Below, in pieces: positions 1 to 11,944 of a DNA stretch of 64,000 bases. Each line of letters opens with the position of its first letter. The first letter of the stretch is position 1. Below the pieces are notes generated by a model that ran no database searches, was not told the origin of the DNA, and worked only from the letters and a program-made list of their open reading frames with translations. The stretch comes from Symsagittifera roscoffensis. Taxonomy: Eukaryota; Xenacoelomorpha; Acoela; Convolutidae. The translations under genes were made by a program, and so were the position numbers. Where the stretch lies: the NCBI RefSeq assembly GCF_963678635.1, contig NC_087071.1, positions 30,866,141 through 30,930,140 of the forward strand, written 5' to 3'.

Positions 1-474
1 TTTGTTTTGAAACCACACATGGATCCTATTTTGATTATAAGTGGAACAAACAGTTAATTGAAAGCTGAAACAAATATTTTCCAGAAGAAATTGAATTGAA
101 ACTAAATATTGCGTCACTAGAACCAAATAAATAACACAAACCTGGAATTCATTTGATCCTTTGACTTATATCTTACCGAAGTTTATTTGTTCTAGATGTT
201 CATGGATTTTTTTGCTATGGTTTTCGAAGAAAATCATGGGCAAATTGTGCTCAAGTTGATATATTTTCTACAAAAAAATTTCGTCTTTTTAACTAGCTAA
301 TTTTGAATGCGTGTTCTGATTGATTTTGATGCGATGCTTCCAATTTTACAATATTACCTTACCTGTGATCATTTTAAAAAGTTTTTTGAAAAAACCGGTC
401 AAAAAAGCCATATTTGGGCACTTTTTGGAAAATTTTGACATAAATTGCGTATGATTGGCGCGCGCTCCCCCTCA
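1..474. other. AT-rich non-coding DNA, nothing recognised
   Basis: AT-rich sequence with homopolymer A/T runs. I see no open frame with protein-like composition, no tRNA-like structure and no repeat shared with the rest of the window. Confidence 0.5.
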
Positions 475-621
475 CATTACGAGGCCAAACTGTGCTCAGG
501 ATAGGCGCTCAATTTTGTGTCTTTATGTTCCTTGACTCCAGAGACAAATCTTTAAACAAAGGGAGAATACTTGTGACAATGCGCTTACAATGCACAGATA
601 GTACAGTTTGGCCTTGTAATG
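475..621. mobile_element. Small MITE-like element with 19-bp terminal inverted repeats
   Basis: The left end reads CATTACGAGGCCAAACTGT (475-493). The right end, 603-621, is its reverse complement with one difference (CATTACAAGGCCAAACTGT on the minus strand). The 147-bp body contains no coding sequence, so it would be a non-autonomous DNA transposon. A lone copy of the same end lies at 10604-10622, which shows the motif is a family and not a chance palindrome. I see no convincing target-site duplication outside the ends, and the superfamily is not assigned. Confidence 0.6.
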
Positions 622-689
622 CAAAGTTAGTATCTATTAGCGCCCAAGGCGCCTTTAGATACCCGGATTGACAAAAAATATTATCATAC

Positions 690-1765
690 CTTTTCATATT
701 ATGAAAAAATGCTTATCATACTTTTTCATACTATTTCATAGACCAAAAAAAATACTATGAAAATAGCATGATAAGTATTTTTCCATACTATGATATATTA
801 TGATAGGCATTTTTTCATAGTATGAATTTTTATAATAAGCAATTTTTCCATAAATGAAAAATACCAAAAAAAATTTTATTTGAAATTTTGTGTTTCATCC
901 GAAAAACTAACCCTGGACTTTTTCTCATAATAAAACCCAAAGTGTAACTGTCAGTTGCCACGCAGATAAACTGCATTTGGTGATTTTTGCCACCTACGTT
1001 AATTTTTACATGGAATTATATACTAAAAATGTAATTTTTGTATATGGCTGGATAATTTTTGGTTTGAAAGTTTTGGTAGATGAGAAGAAAAGGCCTTTTT
1101 TACAAATTTTTTTTTTATTATTTGAAATAAATCAATTTGAAATAAATCAAAAAAAAATCGAGTTTACAAAAAAGCAGTTTTTTGTGATTTTTATTTTTTT
1201 GGGTGAAAAACTTATCCTGGTCTACGTTAAAAACACAAAAAGTCAAATTTTGCATGCAAAATTTTTTTTTCGCAAAAATTTATATTTGAGCACAAAAGCA
1301 AGTTTGCAACCAAAAAAGAGTTTAAAAAAATTTTCTCTCAAATTTGTGTTGTTGCTTATGAAAAAATGCATATTATACAATTTTCAAACATGAAAATTAT
1401 ATGATAACCATTTTTTCGACCAAAATTAAAATCATCTTTTTGAACTTCAAAATGCATTCTTTCAATAAAATTTTTTAAACTTATGTAAATTCATCCAGAA
1501 ACATCGTTAAATTAATTTTGAAGATTTTTTTTTCTTTATCAAAATGCTTATCATACAATTTTCATACATGAAAAAATTATGATAAGCCTTTTTTGACCAA
1601 TTATGAAATCATGTTTTTATTGAGCAGAAAGATTCAAAAGTTGGAAATAGAACAGAAGCATTTCTCTATAAACGTTTATTACAGTTTTTAAATTTTGAAT
1701 GAAAATTGTATGATATTTTTTTCCATATAGTCGCCATATATGAAATTGTTTGATAAGCATTTTTC
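690..1765. repeat. Cluster of ~40-bp AT-rich palindromes
   Basis: Several imperfect copies of a palindrome whose half-site is CTTATCATACAATTTTCATA and whose other half is its reverse complement. The best copy here is 1547-1586; others are at 1368-1408, around 1699-1765, and as degenerate copies at 700-870. Most are followed by T-runs. The segment at 1200-1400 also resembles 18780-18960 in inverted orientation, so the palindromes appear to belong to a larger dispersed AT-rich repeat. The open frame at 977-1393 is a by-product of low-complexity sequence, rich in Phe, Lys and Ile, and I do not regard it as a gene. Confidence 0.6.
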
Positions 1766-1770
1766 TTTTA

Positions 1771-1962
1771 TTCGACCCCCTGCTGCCCAAAGGGTCCCCG
1801 TTTTGGTACTTTTAAAGAAAACCATTTTTGGCCGACCAACTCTAAAACTTACCCGGGTTGAAAAAAGGTTAGTCAACCCGAGTAAATTTTAGAGTTTGTC
1901 GGCCAAAAATGGTTTTCTTTAAATATCCAAAACGGGGACCCTTTGGGCAGCAGGGGGTCGAA
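1771..1962. mobile_element. Foldback (long hairpin) element
   Basis: The two arms, about 1771-1862 and 1871-1962, are reverse complements with only a few mismatches over ~92 bp and a loop of only about 8 bases. The outer tips are TTCGACCCCCTGCTGCCC and its complement. The arms are GC-richer than the surroundings. It has no coding capacity. Such structures are typical of foldback or MITE-type elements; the superfamily is unknown. Confidence 0.75.
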
Positions 1963-4223
1963 TCCCTGAAGAGGGGCGTCCGCCCCCCCCCCCCTAAACC
2001 CGCCCTAATTTGAATTAACAGTTTACTCAATAGGCTCAACTAAATTTCACGCATACTTCTTCCACGGATGAAACAAAACTCAATTTTGCGTGTTTCCTCA
2101 ATGGTTTCCAAAATTTTTGGAATCGACAACTTCACTTTTTGTGCTCATCTCTTTAAAGAGAAGTGAAGATTGTGGAATCAGAGACAGATTTCGTTCGCTG
2201 AAGGTGACGTTTATTAACTCGAAAAGATACTCCCCCCCCCCCTCATAAGAGTCACTACAGAAATTGTAGAAAAAAGGTTAGAACTGATATCAAACAAAAC
2301 TTAATGAATTCCCAAAAAATTTTCAGAGGATATTAAAAAAAACCATCAAAACTGCTACTTAAGCAGTCGAAACTTGTCTGGAGAAAAAAATCACCCCGAG
2401 CACAAAAATTCTGTCACACTCTTCAAAATTCGGAAAAAAAACTGAACAACACAAAAGAATGAGAAATTTAAATACAGTTATATGAAGAGTTTGGAGAACA
2501 GAAAAGCAGGCAGAATTTACGGACCAGTCTTAAAACAAAACAAAAATCAAATGTAAGACTGTCAGTGTTTTCCATATTTTTCCTTTTATCTATATTCTCT
2601 AACTTTTTGAATAATGATTTCTATTTATCATAAACTCTGTTATGAGGGGAAATATAATAAAGAGAGCTTATACTGTATAACTAAAAATCTTGTGATGCTT
2701 TCTAGAAACCAATGTGTTATAGATACTGAATTAGGAGTTTAAAATAATAACTCCCCGCCATTAATTAGGCTTCAATTACAATTCTTCACAAAATCTTCCA
2801 AGCCATTTTTCAAATTTTCAGGCAATTGAGGTTAAAGTACAATTTGTTGTCTCAGTTGTTGTTTTCGAACTTAAAATGAAGGTAAACATGGTAAATGTAA
2901 CACAAATTTTGAGCATTTAACGGCAAGTAATGAGAATTGAAAATTTCATGCCAAAGCTTTCATCGTTCGTCATTAGATGCCGTCAAGTTTTGTTACACAA
3001 AAGCGTTCCCCAAACTATCTCAAATTTAAAGAAAACCTAGAAATTATAGGGAACATTTTTGTAATAATACATGCAACTAAAATTTTTGTGGCAAGGAAAC
3101 TTTCGTATGAGAGTTAAACATCTTGGAAAAATCTACATGAAATTGCTAATAAAATTGAAAATTAGTTGCCTACATTTTTGAGACATCGCATATCTACATT
3201 GTTGGTTTGTATTCTTTTGTAGCCAACTCATCAATCAGATGTATCCGTTTCCAAATACTTTGAAGACTATTACACAAAGTATTTAGGCCAATGACAATTC
3301 TGCATATCGAATTTTTCCAAGGGCTGTTTTCGTGCAAGTTAACAGTTGACACTTTTTGGTCGACCAACGATAAAAGTTTTAAAGCGAGCCTGCATAGCCT
3401 ATACCGCCTTAAGACGGACTATCTCGCGCTCAGACAAAAATTCCTGTCCCGAGCATGCGCCGCAAAAAATCTTTATACAATGCTAATGGTTATATTCAAT
3501 TTCGAAATTGCAGCTGTCTTTTCTTTCAACTAAAGTCAAAAGCAAAGTATCTCCAGAAGGGTCTTGAAAAAACGGGAGACACTTTCGGAAAATCTCAAGA
3601 AACTTTAAGTTGTCGGCATTGGGCTAAATGCTTCACAAAGAGCGATTGTTTGGCTTTCGAGTCTCGAGACAACTCCAAAACAGATACAACGAGCGACGGA
3701 CGTAACTTCTATTGAAATTAAGATGGCTTATGCGTAAGACGTCGGTCTTTTGGATTCTTGGAGTTCTTTATTTTAAAACGCAATGAAAACTGCCAAGCTA
3801 CTGGCTGCGAAGGAACCAAATCAGGAGATCTTGACTTTTTTTTGATATGACCATTCGAAATATTGTTACGAAAAGGTTTTGTAACAAATCTATGTTTCCA
3901 GCAAAAACATATCTGGACGTTGAATATATGTCTGAGGAGGGACATACAACCCAAGTGGACATCCATTGTTTCACGTAACCAGAACAACGACCATAGTTTA
4001 GATTCCATTACGATCCTGCATGACTGTCATTATTAAGCGAAGACTTCACAATCCTTTAACTAAGCCCAAACTATCCTGAAATTGAAAATCAATTGGATTT
4101 CGGTGCCAAATATGAGGGTTATGCCTTCAAGTTTCCCGAGGAAACGAAAATTGATTTTTCGGCGACTCCTGTTTTTATTCCTAATATGATCGATTTTCCA
4201 TAGAAGAGCTGGAATAGAACTAC
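1963..4223. other. Non-coding stretch with a few short, unsupported ORFs
   Basis: AT-rich DNA with C-homopolymers near 1985 and 2233. The frames at 3291-3533 and 3455-3715 on the plus strand, and 3718-4008 on the minus strand, lie in slightly GC-richer DNA, but they show no recognisable domain and no convincing splice context. I treat them as non-coding. Confidence 0.4.
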
Positions 4224-4868
4224 AGTGCTGATTTAATTTATACAGACAAAACGAGCAAAACTTGACCTTTCAAGCACATTTTTTTCAAATTGGGTTAAAA
4301 TTAGACAAAAAATGAAGAGAACAAAAGTTGCTGAGAATTACATCAGAATTAAAATGGTGTAATTTTTTCTCCGAATTTCTCAACCAAAATTTTACCCAAA
4401 AAATGGGTCTTTTTGGCTTCTTTCAAATAATCAAGAATTACGCCGAAACGATTTGTTAATTGATGACTAATAACATTACAAGAAGCCTCTTACACAGCCC
4501 AACAAATCTGTACAAGGGCTAAATCTCCAAAAACCTGTGTAAGAGAAAATATTTTAGCTTGATAGTCAAGAAACGTGATTCTTACTATATAAAACCCATA
4601 AACTATATCAAACTTCATGCTATATAAAATCTTTGCTTAATAACAAATTTTAAACCATTTACAAAAATTTTTGGTGATTTAGCCCTTAGATAACTTTGTT
4701 GGGCTGTGTAAGAGGCTTCTTGTGATGTATACTCCTCATCAATTAACAAAATAGTTTCAGCAACTTTTGTTCTTCTCAGTTTTTGTCTAATTTTAACCCA
4801 ATTTGAGAAAAACGTGATTGAAGTTTAAAGTTTTGATCGTTTTGTCCGGATAATTTAGATCGGCGCTA
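4224..4868. mobile_element. ~645-bp element with long nested terminal inverted repeats
   Basis: The outer arms (roughly 4224-4350 and 4758-4868) are reverse complements over more than 80 bases, including the AGACAAAA and AAAGTTGCTG segments. An inner pair (about 4442-4510 and 4690-4758) continues the pairing. The left arm contains an extra ~95-115 bp between its outer and inner parts that the right arm lacks, so one arm has gained or lost sequence. There is no coding capacity, so this looks like a MITE or foldback element. Exact tips and target duplication are uncertain. Confidence 0.65.
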
Positions 4869-5249
4869 AACGCTCCTGAACAATTTTGACACACACAGAC
4901 AAATTGTTCCAGTGAACGCAATTTGCTCTTTAATGAAAAGCCAATAAAATGCGTAGCCAAAAACTTATGCTTGTGTATTTTCATTATCAACCCCGCACTA
5001 CAGTTTCATAGAAAGTAAATGAGTTAATGAATTACATCGGCAAAATTTTTAAACAGTAAAATCAAGTTTCAGGGCCCATTTACCCATGAAAATGGATTTA
5101 TAAGGGTTTTTGATCGAACGTTTTCATTATTCGAAAAATCATCATAATTTTTTATATAGGATTATAATCAGTTTTTGATTTCATTAGAATAGTTTTTGGG
5201 TCCTGAAATCCTCAAAAATTAGTTAATTTTAGTTACCAAATGCTTACCC

Positions 5250-5560
5250 CTTTTGGCAACGTTTTACACACATATACACCTTCACACACCTTCCCCCTTC
5301 AAATTTTCCCCTGCCCAACCCCAATTCACTCCCGTAATCAATCCCCTATCACACTATTTTGAAGGTGATAATTTTGAGACATGACAATCTGTCGGAAGGG
5401 GGAAGGGTTTTAATTTGGCGAGCACAAAAACTTTCAAAGAACATGGATGGGGTAAAACTTTAACATGGGTGGGATAAAAAATCATTAACGAGGGAAAATT
5501 GGTTAAGAAGTTAGGAGTGGGTGCAAAAATTGAGAGAGAGGTCATACAATTGAGGTGGCA
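5250..5560. repeat. C-rich to G-rich strand-switch segment
   Basis: A pyrimidine/C-rich stretch (5270-5350) is followed about 50 bases later by a G-rich stretch (5390-5560) on the same strand. The same arrangement recurs in the tandem modules at 21-27 kb, although the sequences are not obviously homologous. No protein is supported. Confidence 0.35.
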
Positions 5561-7377
5561 AAAAGGGACGTATATTGGATTCGGGATGGGAAATAAAGGT
5601 CAGCAAAGATCAATTTAAAAAAATACTTATCAAAAACTCTGCCAGAAAGATGAAAATTTGGCAAGAAAAAAATGATCATGCAGAAAAAAATGATCATAAC
5701 TCTTTATATTGATTATCTTGATTAAAATTGATTTTATTGATTAATTTTGAGTTAAATGGGGACTGTCAAAAAAACTCTTCTTGCCGGATAATCTAAATTG
5801 ATTTCTTAGCATACTGATTACAGCTAAAAATTTTTTATACGAACTTTTAAATGACTGCTTCTAGAAGAAGCTAACAAAATTTGTCTGTAGAATAAAGAAA
5901 AACCCCGACGTTAATTATATCGTTCCTTTCTTCGGGGTTCAGGCCAATTAGGTGGCTTAAATTCCAATTGGGCTGACTTCTGACTTTTAGTGGCAATAAG
6001 GAAAGCGAAAAATTGCTAATAAGCAGACTGGATTTTTGGCTGGACTAATTATTCAGAGTCATTACTTTTTAAAAAGAACTTATTGGGGTTACTTTTCGGG
6101 TTTCTAAGCATTAAAATATTCCAATGAAAACTTCATCCAACTTTTTGGAGAAAGATTACATAAATCACTCAACGTTAGTGATAAAACATTGAAGTCAAGT
6201 CAAAACATATGAGGATGACAGAGCTCTCCGATAATTTGCATAAGAAAACTTTTATTCAATGACCTGATAGAAAAGTGCTTTCTGCTAAATTTATTAATTA
6301 TTTTGATATCTAAACTGATAAAGAAATATTTGTGCGTATATCTAGCGTGTCAGCCCTTAAAGAACTTTTCTTTACAACTCATACGTTCAGAAAACACATC
6401 ATCACCGTACAGAGTCTAATTCACAGAAAAATTAACAGTTTAGGTTTTTGATTTCGCTTAAAATTTGGGATGATAGATTTATAAAGGTTAAGTCGATTAT
6501 CGTACTTTAGTAAAAATTATAGAAATAAATTTTTTATTCAGAACTTAATTAGGAAGCTTCTCTTAATATAAAAAAAACCTAGTTCCCCACAAAAAAGAAG
6601 CCAGCGCAAAGCTCGTGAATATGGTTGTTTAGTTGCAAACTAAACTTTAGTTTTTGGACTAATTTTGATGCAACGAAAAAACTCCATGCACGCAATTTCA
6701 TTTATTATAGTCACGTGACATCTTTACTGTGGAAATGTCCTCACAAACAAAATGAAAATTGGAACTCTTCGATTCAAATTAATTCTTTAGGAAGATAACG
6801 AGTTTGACTTATTCTTGATGCCACCGAGAATTGACCTCAAGTTTTCTGGTATAAGCTCCCAGGATATTTTATTGGATAACTCATCAAAAAAGAGTAAGGG
6901 CCATTTTTCTACGTCGGGTCAATTCTTTTTCGGGTCAGTAAAGTTTTCATTTTTCCTATACGTCATTTTTCGATAACGTAAAGAGTATGTCAAACTCGAC
7001 AGCTTCTCAAACTTCTAATTTTAACCGATGATATCAATTGTTTAAATATTTTTGAGGCTGTTTCCACAGCAAGAAGATCTCCAAAACTAGTTATTCTATG
7101 CTGGTTAATTAACGCCTTGAATTAACGATTCATTCATTTTCAACGAATGCCAAGTCCTTTCAACGAATTTTTCAGAGTTTGTCAAAGTTCGAACCCAAAA
7201 TCCTAAGTAGTTGCAGAGAAGACGACAAAAACGTGAAGAGAAAATTTGTTCAATTCAATGCTGGAAGTTTATTAACTTTCTGTGACTGTTGCATGGCAAT
7301 CTGATTTTTTGACTCGTTTGATAATCTCAATTCAATTTGATTCCTTTAGAAGCAAGACGAATGCTTCGCTTACTCTA
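5561..7377. other. AT-rich non-coding DNA, nothing recognised
   Basis: No long frame and no repeat shared with other parts of the window. There is a short GC-rich hairpin near 5902-5940 (CCCCGA/TCGGGG), too small to interpret. Confidence 0.4.
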
Positions 7378-7577
7378 NNNNNNNNNNNNNNNNNNNNNNN
7401 NNNNNNNNNNNNNNNNNNNNNNNNNNNNNNNNNNNNNNNNNNNNNNNNNNNNNNNNNNNNNNNNNNNNNNNNNNNNNNNNNNNNNNNNNNNNNNNNNNNN
7501 NNNNNNNNNNNNNNNNNNNNNNNNNNNNNNNNNNNNNNNNNNNNNNNNNNNNNNNNNNNNNNNNNNNNNNNNNNNNN
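7378..7577. other. Assembly gap, 200 N
   Basis: Exactly 200 unresolved bases, the same length as the gap at 30005-30204. This is a placeholder, not a measured distance, so features on either side may not be neighbours at true spacing. Confidence 0.99.
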
Positions 7578-9099
7578 TTCACACCAAAAAAAGGAGATGT
7601 TCACTGCTCACACGAAGTTATGTTAAAAACAAAACTAACCCACACGTACACATATTATAAATTCATTCAAAGACACTATATACACATCTCACCATCCCGC
7701 AACCCACGTCATCGCTTTATGTTCAAAAACTCAACGTTCACATCACCGTACTTCTTAAGCTTCACATACTGCATCAAATCACTTGAATTGCACGGCATCC
7801 TCCGTAATTATAACCCTGTCCGAGAGATGTATATATTTTGCCCATTGACTAACACCTTCCCACAAGAAGACGCCCGTCCCATCATCCTTCCCCACGAATC
7901 TATACAGCCCATTGAGGTAGCCCTACTCAAAAATATCCCTTTCAGCTATTACCGAAGCGTAAATATCATCAGAACGCTTGAACTTCTTTGGCCACTGCTT
8001 CACACATAAAACGTTATATGCATGCTTGCCAAGCTTTTAGTCACATCAAGTACTATTAAGAATAGCTTCAGGATTTTTCCTGAAACTGAACCCTCGTAAG
8101 TGAAAATTTTACCATTCTTTTTTAGATTTCACCAGTCACTCATCTACAAAATAAAATCTAAACGAAAATAAAAAATTTTCCAATTTTTATTCTAACAATG
8201 AAACTGAAATATCCTAGTGAAGCAAATAAAACACGAATGCAATGAAATAATAATTCTGTGAAAAAAACTCATAAATACCAAATAGTAAAACTTTTTAAAG
8301 CAAAATAAGTTACAGAAAACTAAACTTTCTTATGTGTGCTTCATTAATAAACGAATATTTCTCATTTACTTGCCCACATTTCAAGCACTCTTTCCATCAA
8401 AATTGAATAACTCGCCCACGTAGAAATGTTTAATAAATGATATTCAAGTTCCAAAATTAGCTAGTAACAACTTTAACTTGTTTTCACGCGTTTCAAATTT
8501 TTCTGTAATCCAGTCGGAAGGAATTATAAGCGAGCTGAAACAAACCAACGCAGCTTATTTATACAACAAAACCATTATCATGTAGAGGAAAGTCCCGCGG
8601 TACTCAAACCATACTGAACCCAGAATAAAACTGGATAAATTTTTCTTTGAATTCCACTTTCAGGTTTTATTGTAACCAATTAAAACATCAAAATATGAAA
8701 GAAAAACTCAAACCACAACAATCTGTTTTTGATAAAAAGACACAATCAAAGGCAAAAAAAAGAAAAACACCTGATAAAAAGGACAAAAAGATGAACACAA
8801 AAAGAAACTCTGCTGAAAAAGTTATAAACTTCTGGCCTAACCCTACAGAACGACGTCGCTCGAAGTATATTCGCCCATCATTTGCTACGACCCAGATCCA
8901 CAACGTTTGCTAAGAGTGACTCCAGATCGAGCAAATTTTTTAAGATAACCGAAAAAAAAACGCTTTTGCGAAAACAAAATATAAAAATCATAACTTAAGT
9001 TGATCTCAATAACAAGATGTAGATACAAGTATGCAATGTTAAAAGATTTCTTGGAGCAAAAGGAACGAGCAGCAAAGGGAGATGAAAACTGGATAATTT
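7578..9099. other. AT-rich DNA with weak plus-strand ORFs
   Basis: Frames at 7620-8009 and 8647-8913 are somewhat longer than most nearby. The first has mixed composition with no recognised motif. The second is very Lys-rich (about 29 codons of KKxK-like sequence) and could be a disordered tail or simply A-rich DNA. I assign no function and consider neither demonstrated. Confidence 0.25.
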
Positions 9100-9995
9100 T
9101 CCGACTTTGGAATGGCAAATCTATTAGTTTGTTGCCGTAATCGCAACCCTCATAAGATTTAAAGTATGGACCGAACATCGCAGCAAAGGTACCCATTGAA
9201 GAAAAACAATGGCCAACTCGATCTTGAATTCACCTGCGGATCCCAGTCACTTGGCGCTTCAAACAAAGAAGGCAAACTCCACCTTGCACGTAGTCTCGCT
9301 CTAGCTTAACAAAATCAACACATCATTGCATAAGTCTGAAATCTGAGCACAATCACTCAAGACGATCTAGATAATATGAGACCCACTTCTGGAAAACAAG
9401 CAACTGTCCTCCTTCTCTCTATGAAAACAAATACTCAGAAACACGAAAAACTGTTTCACTCTTCCTTCACGCGGTCACTGCTTCAAACAGAAACTACTCC
9501 AAGAATCAAGAAATTTCTTCATCCTTCCTACACTACAATAAACATTTGGAAACTGAAATTTCTCTAAACCCCGAATGGGTGGAACTAGTTTAAAACTAGT
9601 AGTATTATCCAAATACAATTTTAACAAATTTATCTCTATAAAATATTACCAACTAACAAATCATGATCCATAACTAACACTTTGAAATAGCTTTGACACT
9701 CTTTGTAACGCTGAAACTATTCATAGTTTCAGCAATAGAAAAAAAAATTATAACTTAGCAAACAGTCGTTCTCCTTCAGAACAGTTTCTGATATCTAAAA
9801 TGCAAATACCAGTATCACTAGATTTATTGCGACTAGGAGATATCAGAGTAAGGTTAAGATCGGTATTAACTAAGAAGTTGCACGAATCTATCCGGCCGAA
9901 AAAAGATAGAGTGAAGAACAGACGGTGTACCTTATCTAAAATTAATCTATGAGTGAGCCACCCCGGACTTAAACTCACTTTGATGAAACAAGTCA
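9100..9995 (+). repeat. Dispersed repeat, copy 1 (pair with 59436-60245)
   Basis: This segment matches 59436-60245 in the same orientation through several blocks. They begin at GAATGGCA.ATCTA, include GACCGAACATCGCAGCAAAGG-like sequence, the CCCCGAATGGGTGGA block and the CAGACGGTGTAC block, and end near 9990. Divergence is substantial and there are indels, so the copies are old. No coding frame is conserved. It may be a solo LTR or a non-autonomous transposon. Strand is arbitrary and given only to show that both copies are parallel. Confidence 0.65.
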
Positions 9996-10603
9996 GTCGA
10001 GTTTAAACGAGTCTAAAAATGTAGCTAAATTTTCTCCCACAGTTGATTGTTTTTCTAATCTAGCAATCTATAATTTGACAATTAGCTTGCTTGAAAAAAA
10101 AATCGTCTGCAGAAAACATCTGTTTGCGTATTTTGTTTATGTAGAAAAATAACTTAAATTTTTTGGATTGTGGTTACGCCAGAATGTATTTCTGTTTAAT
10201 GATTAATACATTAGAAGTATCTTTAGCTGGCGTCTTTTTCTAAAAGATAAAACTGTCCGTCTAAACATTCCCCACTTCAAAAAGTAAGCATATCGTCGCT
10301 TTCATTTGAAAATTCAGATTCTTTAGCCTTGTTAATTTCCAAGAACAATAATATATGGTTTTGAGTGGTTTAAGATTTTATGGTCTAATAGAAAATACTA
10401 AGGGGTTATTCCTCAACATAGCTTCAACTTCATTTTTTCAATTTCGGAAGTTTTTTACGAACAGGTTACAGATGTCGTTTTCGGTTTTTATTTAGGACCT
10501 TGATATCCCAGAGAAATCGTTATCAAATTCATTATATTTTTCAGACAAAATAACTAATTTGAAAAACTTTGAATAATGATTTGAAACGTTCAAGTCAACA
10601 TAA

Positions 10604-10622
10604 CATTACGAGGCCAAACTGT
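10604..10622 (+). repeat. Solitary copy of the 475-621 element's inverted terminus
   Basis: CATTACGAGGCCAAACTGT is identical to the left end at 475-493. No matching opposite end is seen within the following few hundred bases, so this is a remnant or a decayed copy. Confidence 0.6.
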
Positions 10623-10959
10623 GCATTAACCGTTAAAAAAAGTTCTCGATATGAACAGAAAGAGAAAAAAAATTCAAGCTAATTTTAAGAATTATTTAAA
10701 AGTTGAAGCCAAAGACAATGCTTGTTTTTTAAATTTTTCGTCTTTGTTAGCATGTATCTTTCTTTTCAAATCTAACAGAAAAATTGTCACAGAATAATCA
10801 TAAAAAATAGCTTTTGTGAAGACTTCATCTAAAATAGCTGATATTACGTAGACGTAACTCACAGAGAGAATATTATTTAGAACCAATGAAATTAAACAAA
10901 TAGTGGCTGAACAACAAATAGTGGCAAAATTTCCAAAGATACAGAAAGTATGTTGTAAA

Positions 10960-11944
10960 GATATCTGTTATATTCAAAAATAATGGTGAAGAATGCTTGT
11001 CTTATAAATATCATATTTGGAAAATGTATGAGAAACTTATTTTTTTTGCTCACAACTAAATTTTCGTTTTTGATGAACAAGGTGTTCTAAGTTGAGCTTT
11101 TGAAACGTTTCTGAAAATTTTGACTTTTATGGAAAAACGTTTAGCATACAATTTTCGCAGATGGAAATTGTATGATAATCAAATGTTTCCAAAGAAACGA
11201 ACATAGTTTTTTATCACGAGACTGTTTTATTTGGTTCAAATAGCCGCAGAAACTAGTGCGAATCTTTTTTCGATGAATTTTTGAAATTGCATGAAAATCG
11301 TATGACTAGAATTTTACTATACATTTGATGTTTGGATTTGTAAGATAAGCATTTTTGGTTTATGGAGGTCAACCTGGGACAATTAATTTCTTAGTAGAGC
11401 TGGGTTACGCACCAAAAAGTTGTCTTAAATAGGTTTTATAAAGAAAATGATCAAGTAAAGATGACCAGTTAATACACACTCACTTACATTCTCGACATAG
11501 TTTGAACTTAAACGTTGTTAAAGATGATAACAGAAGGTATTAATTGTTTTCATTTTGAAAACTTTTGTATCACTGCAATGTTTAGAACGCTATCACCTGT
11601 CAACTTGTCACAACTGTTTTTTGATCTGATAATCAAAATAAATAAACACGCTTTTGCCGACACGCTAAATCAAAACTTTAGCAGTCGATAGGATATTGTC
11701 TTGCGAAACAAAAAACAAGCAACTACGATTTTTTTGCCACCTTCTTCGAGAGTCACTGCAACAACTGTGTCTGAACTCGTTTTGAAATGATTTCTGAAAT
11801 TGATTTTTTCGTTAACTTGCTTAAAAGAACTGGAAGTATGTTGCAAAAATTTATCTCAAAGTTGCCTGAACTTGCAGGTTTTTGAATTTACACAGGTCGA
11901 CAGAAACAGATCACTATAATCTCACTTCATTGCCACTCAAGATA
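10960..11944 (+). repeat. ~1-kb tandem duplication, unit 1
   Basis: This unit aligns along its length with 11945-12960. Shared landmarks include CTGTTATATT at the start, GGAGGTCAACC (11365 versus 12381), CGAAACAnn-ACAAGCAA and GCCACCTTCTTCGAGAG-type sequence near the end. It carries one of the AT-rich palindromes at 11140-11179. It has no supported gene. Confidence 0.75.

Noticed and set aside
690-870. Repeats with spacers suggesting a CRISPR array
   Set aside because: Repeat units are imperfect AT-rich palindromes with irregular spacing and no cas-like genes; the genome is eukaryotic.
977-1393. 138-codon plus-strand ORF rich in Phe, Ile and Lys
   Set aside because: Composition follows the T/A-rich DNA. 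It overlaps a dispersed repeat that is also present inverted at 18.8-19.1 kb.
5902-5940. Short GC hairpin resembling a bacterial terminator
   Set aside because: The context is eukaryotic AT-rich DNA with no gene upstream; the stem is short and likely fortuitous.
7282-7660. ORFs crossing the first run of N
   Set aside because: The translation is mostly unknown residues. The gap length is a placeholder.
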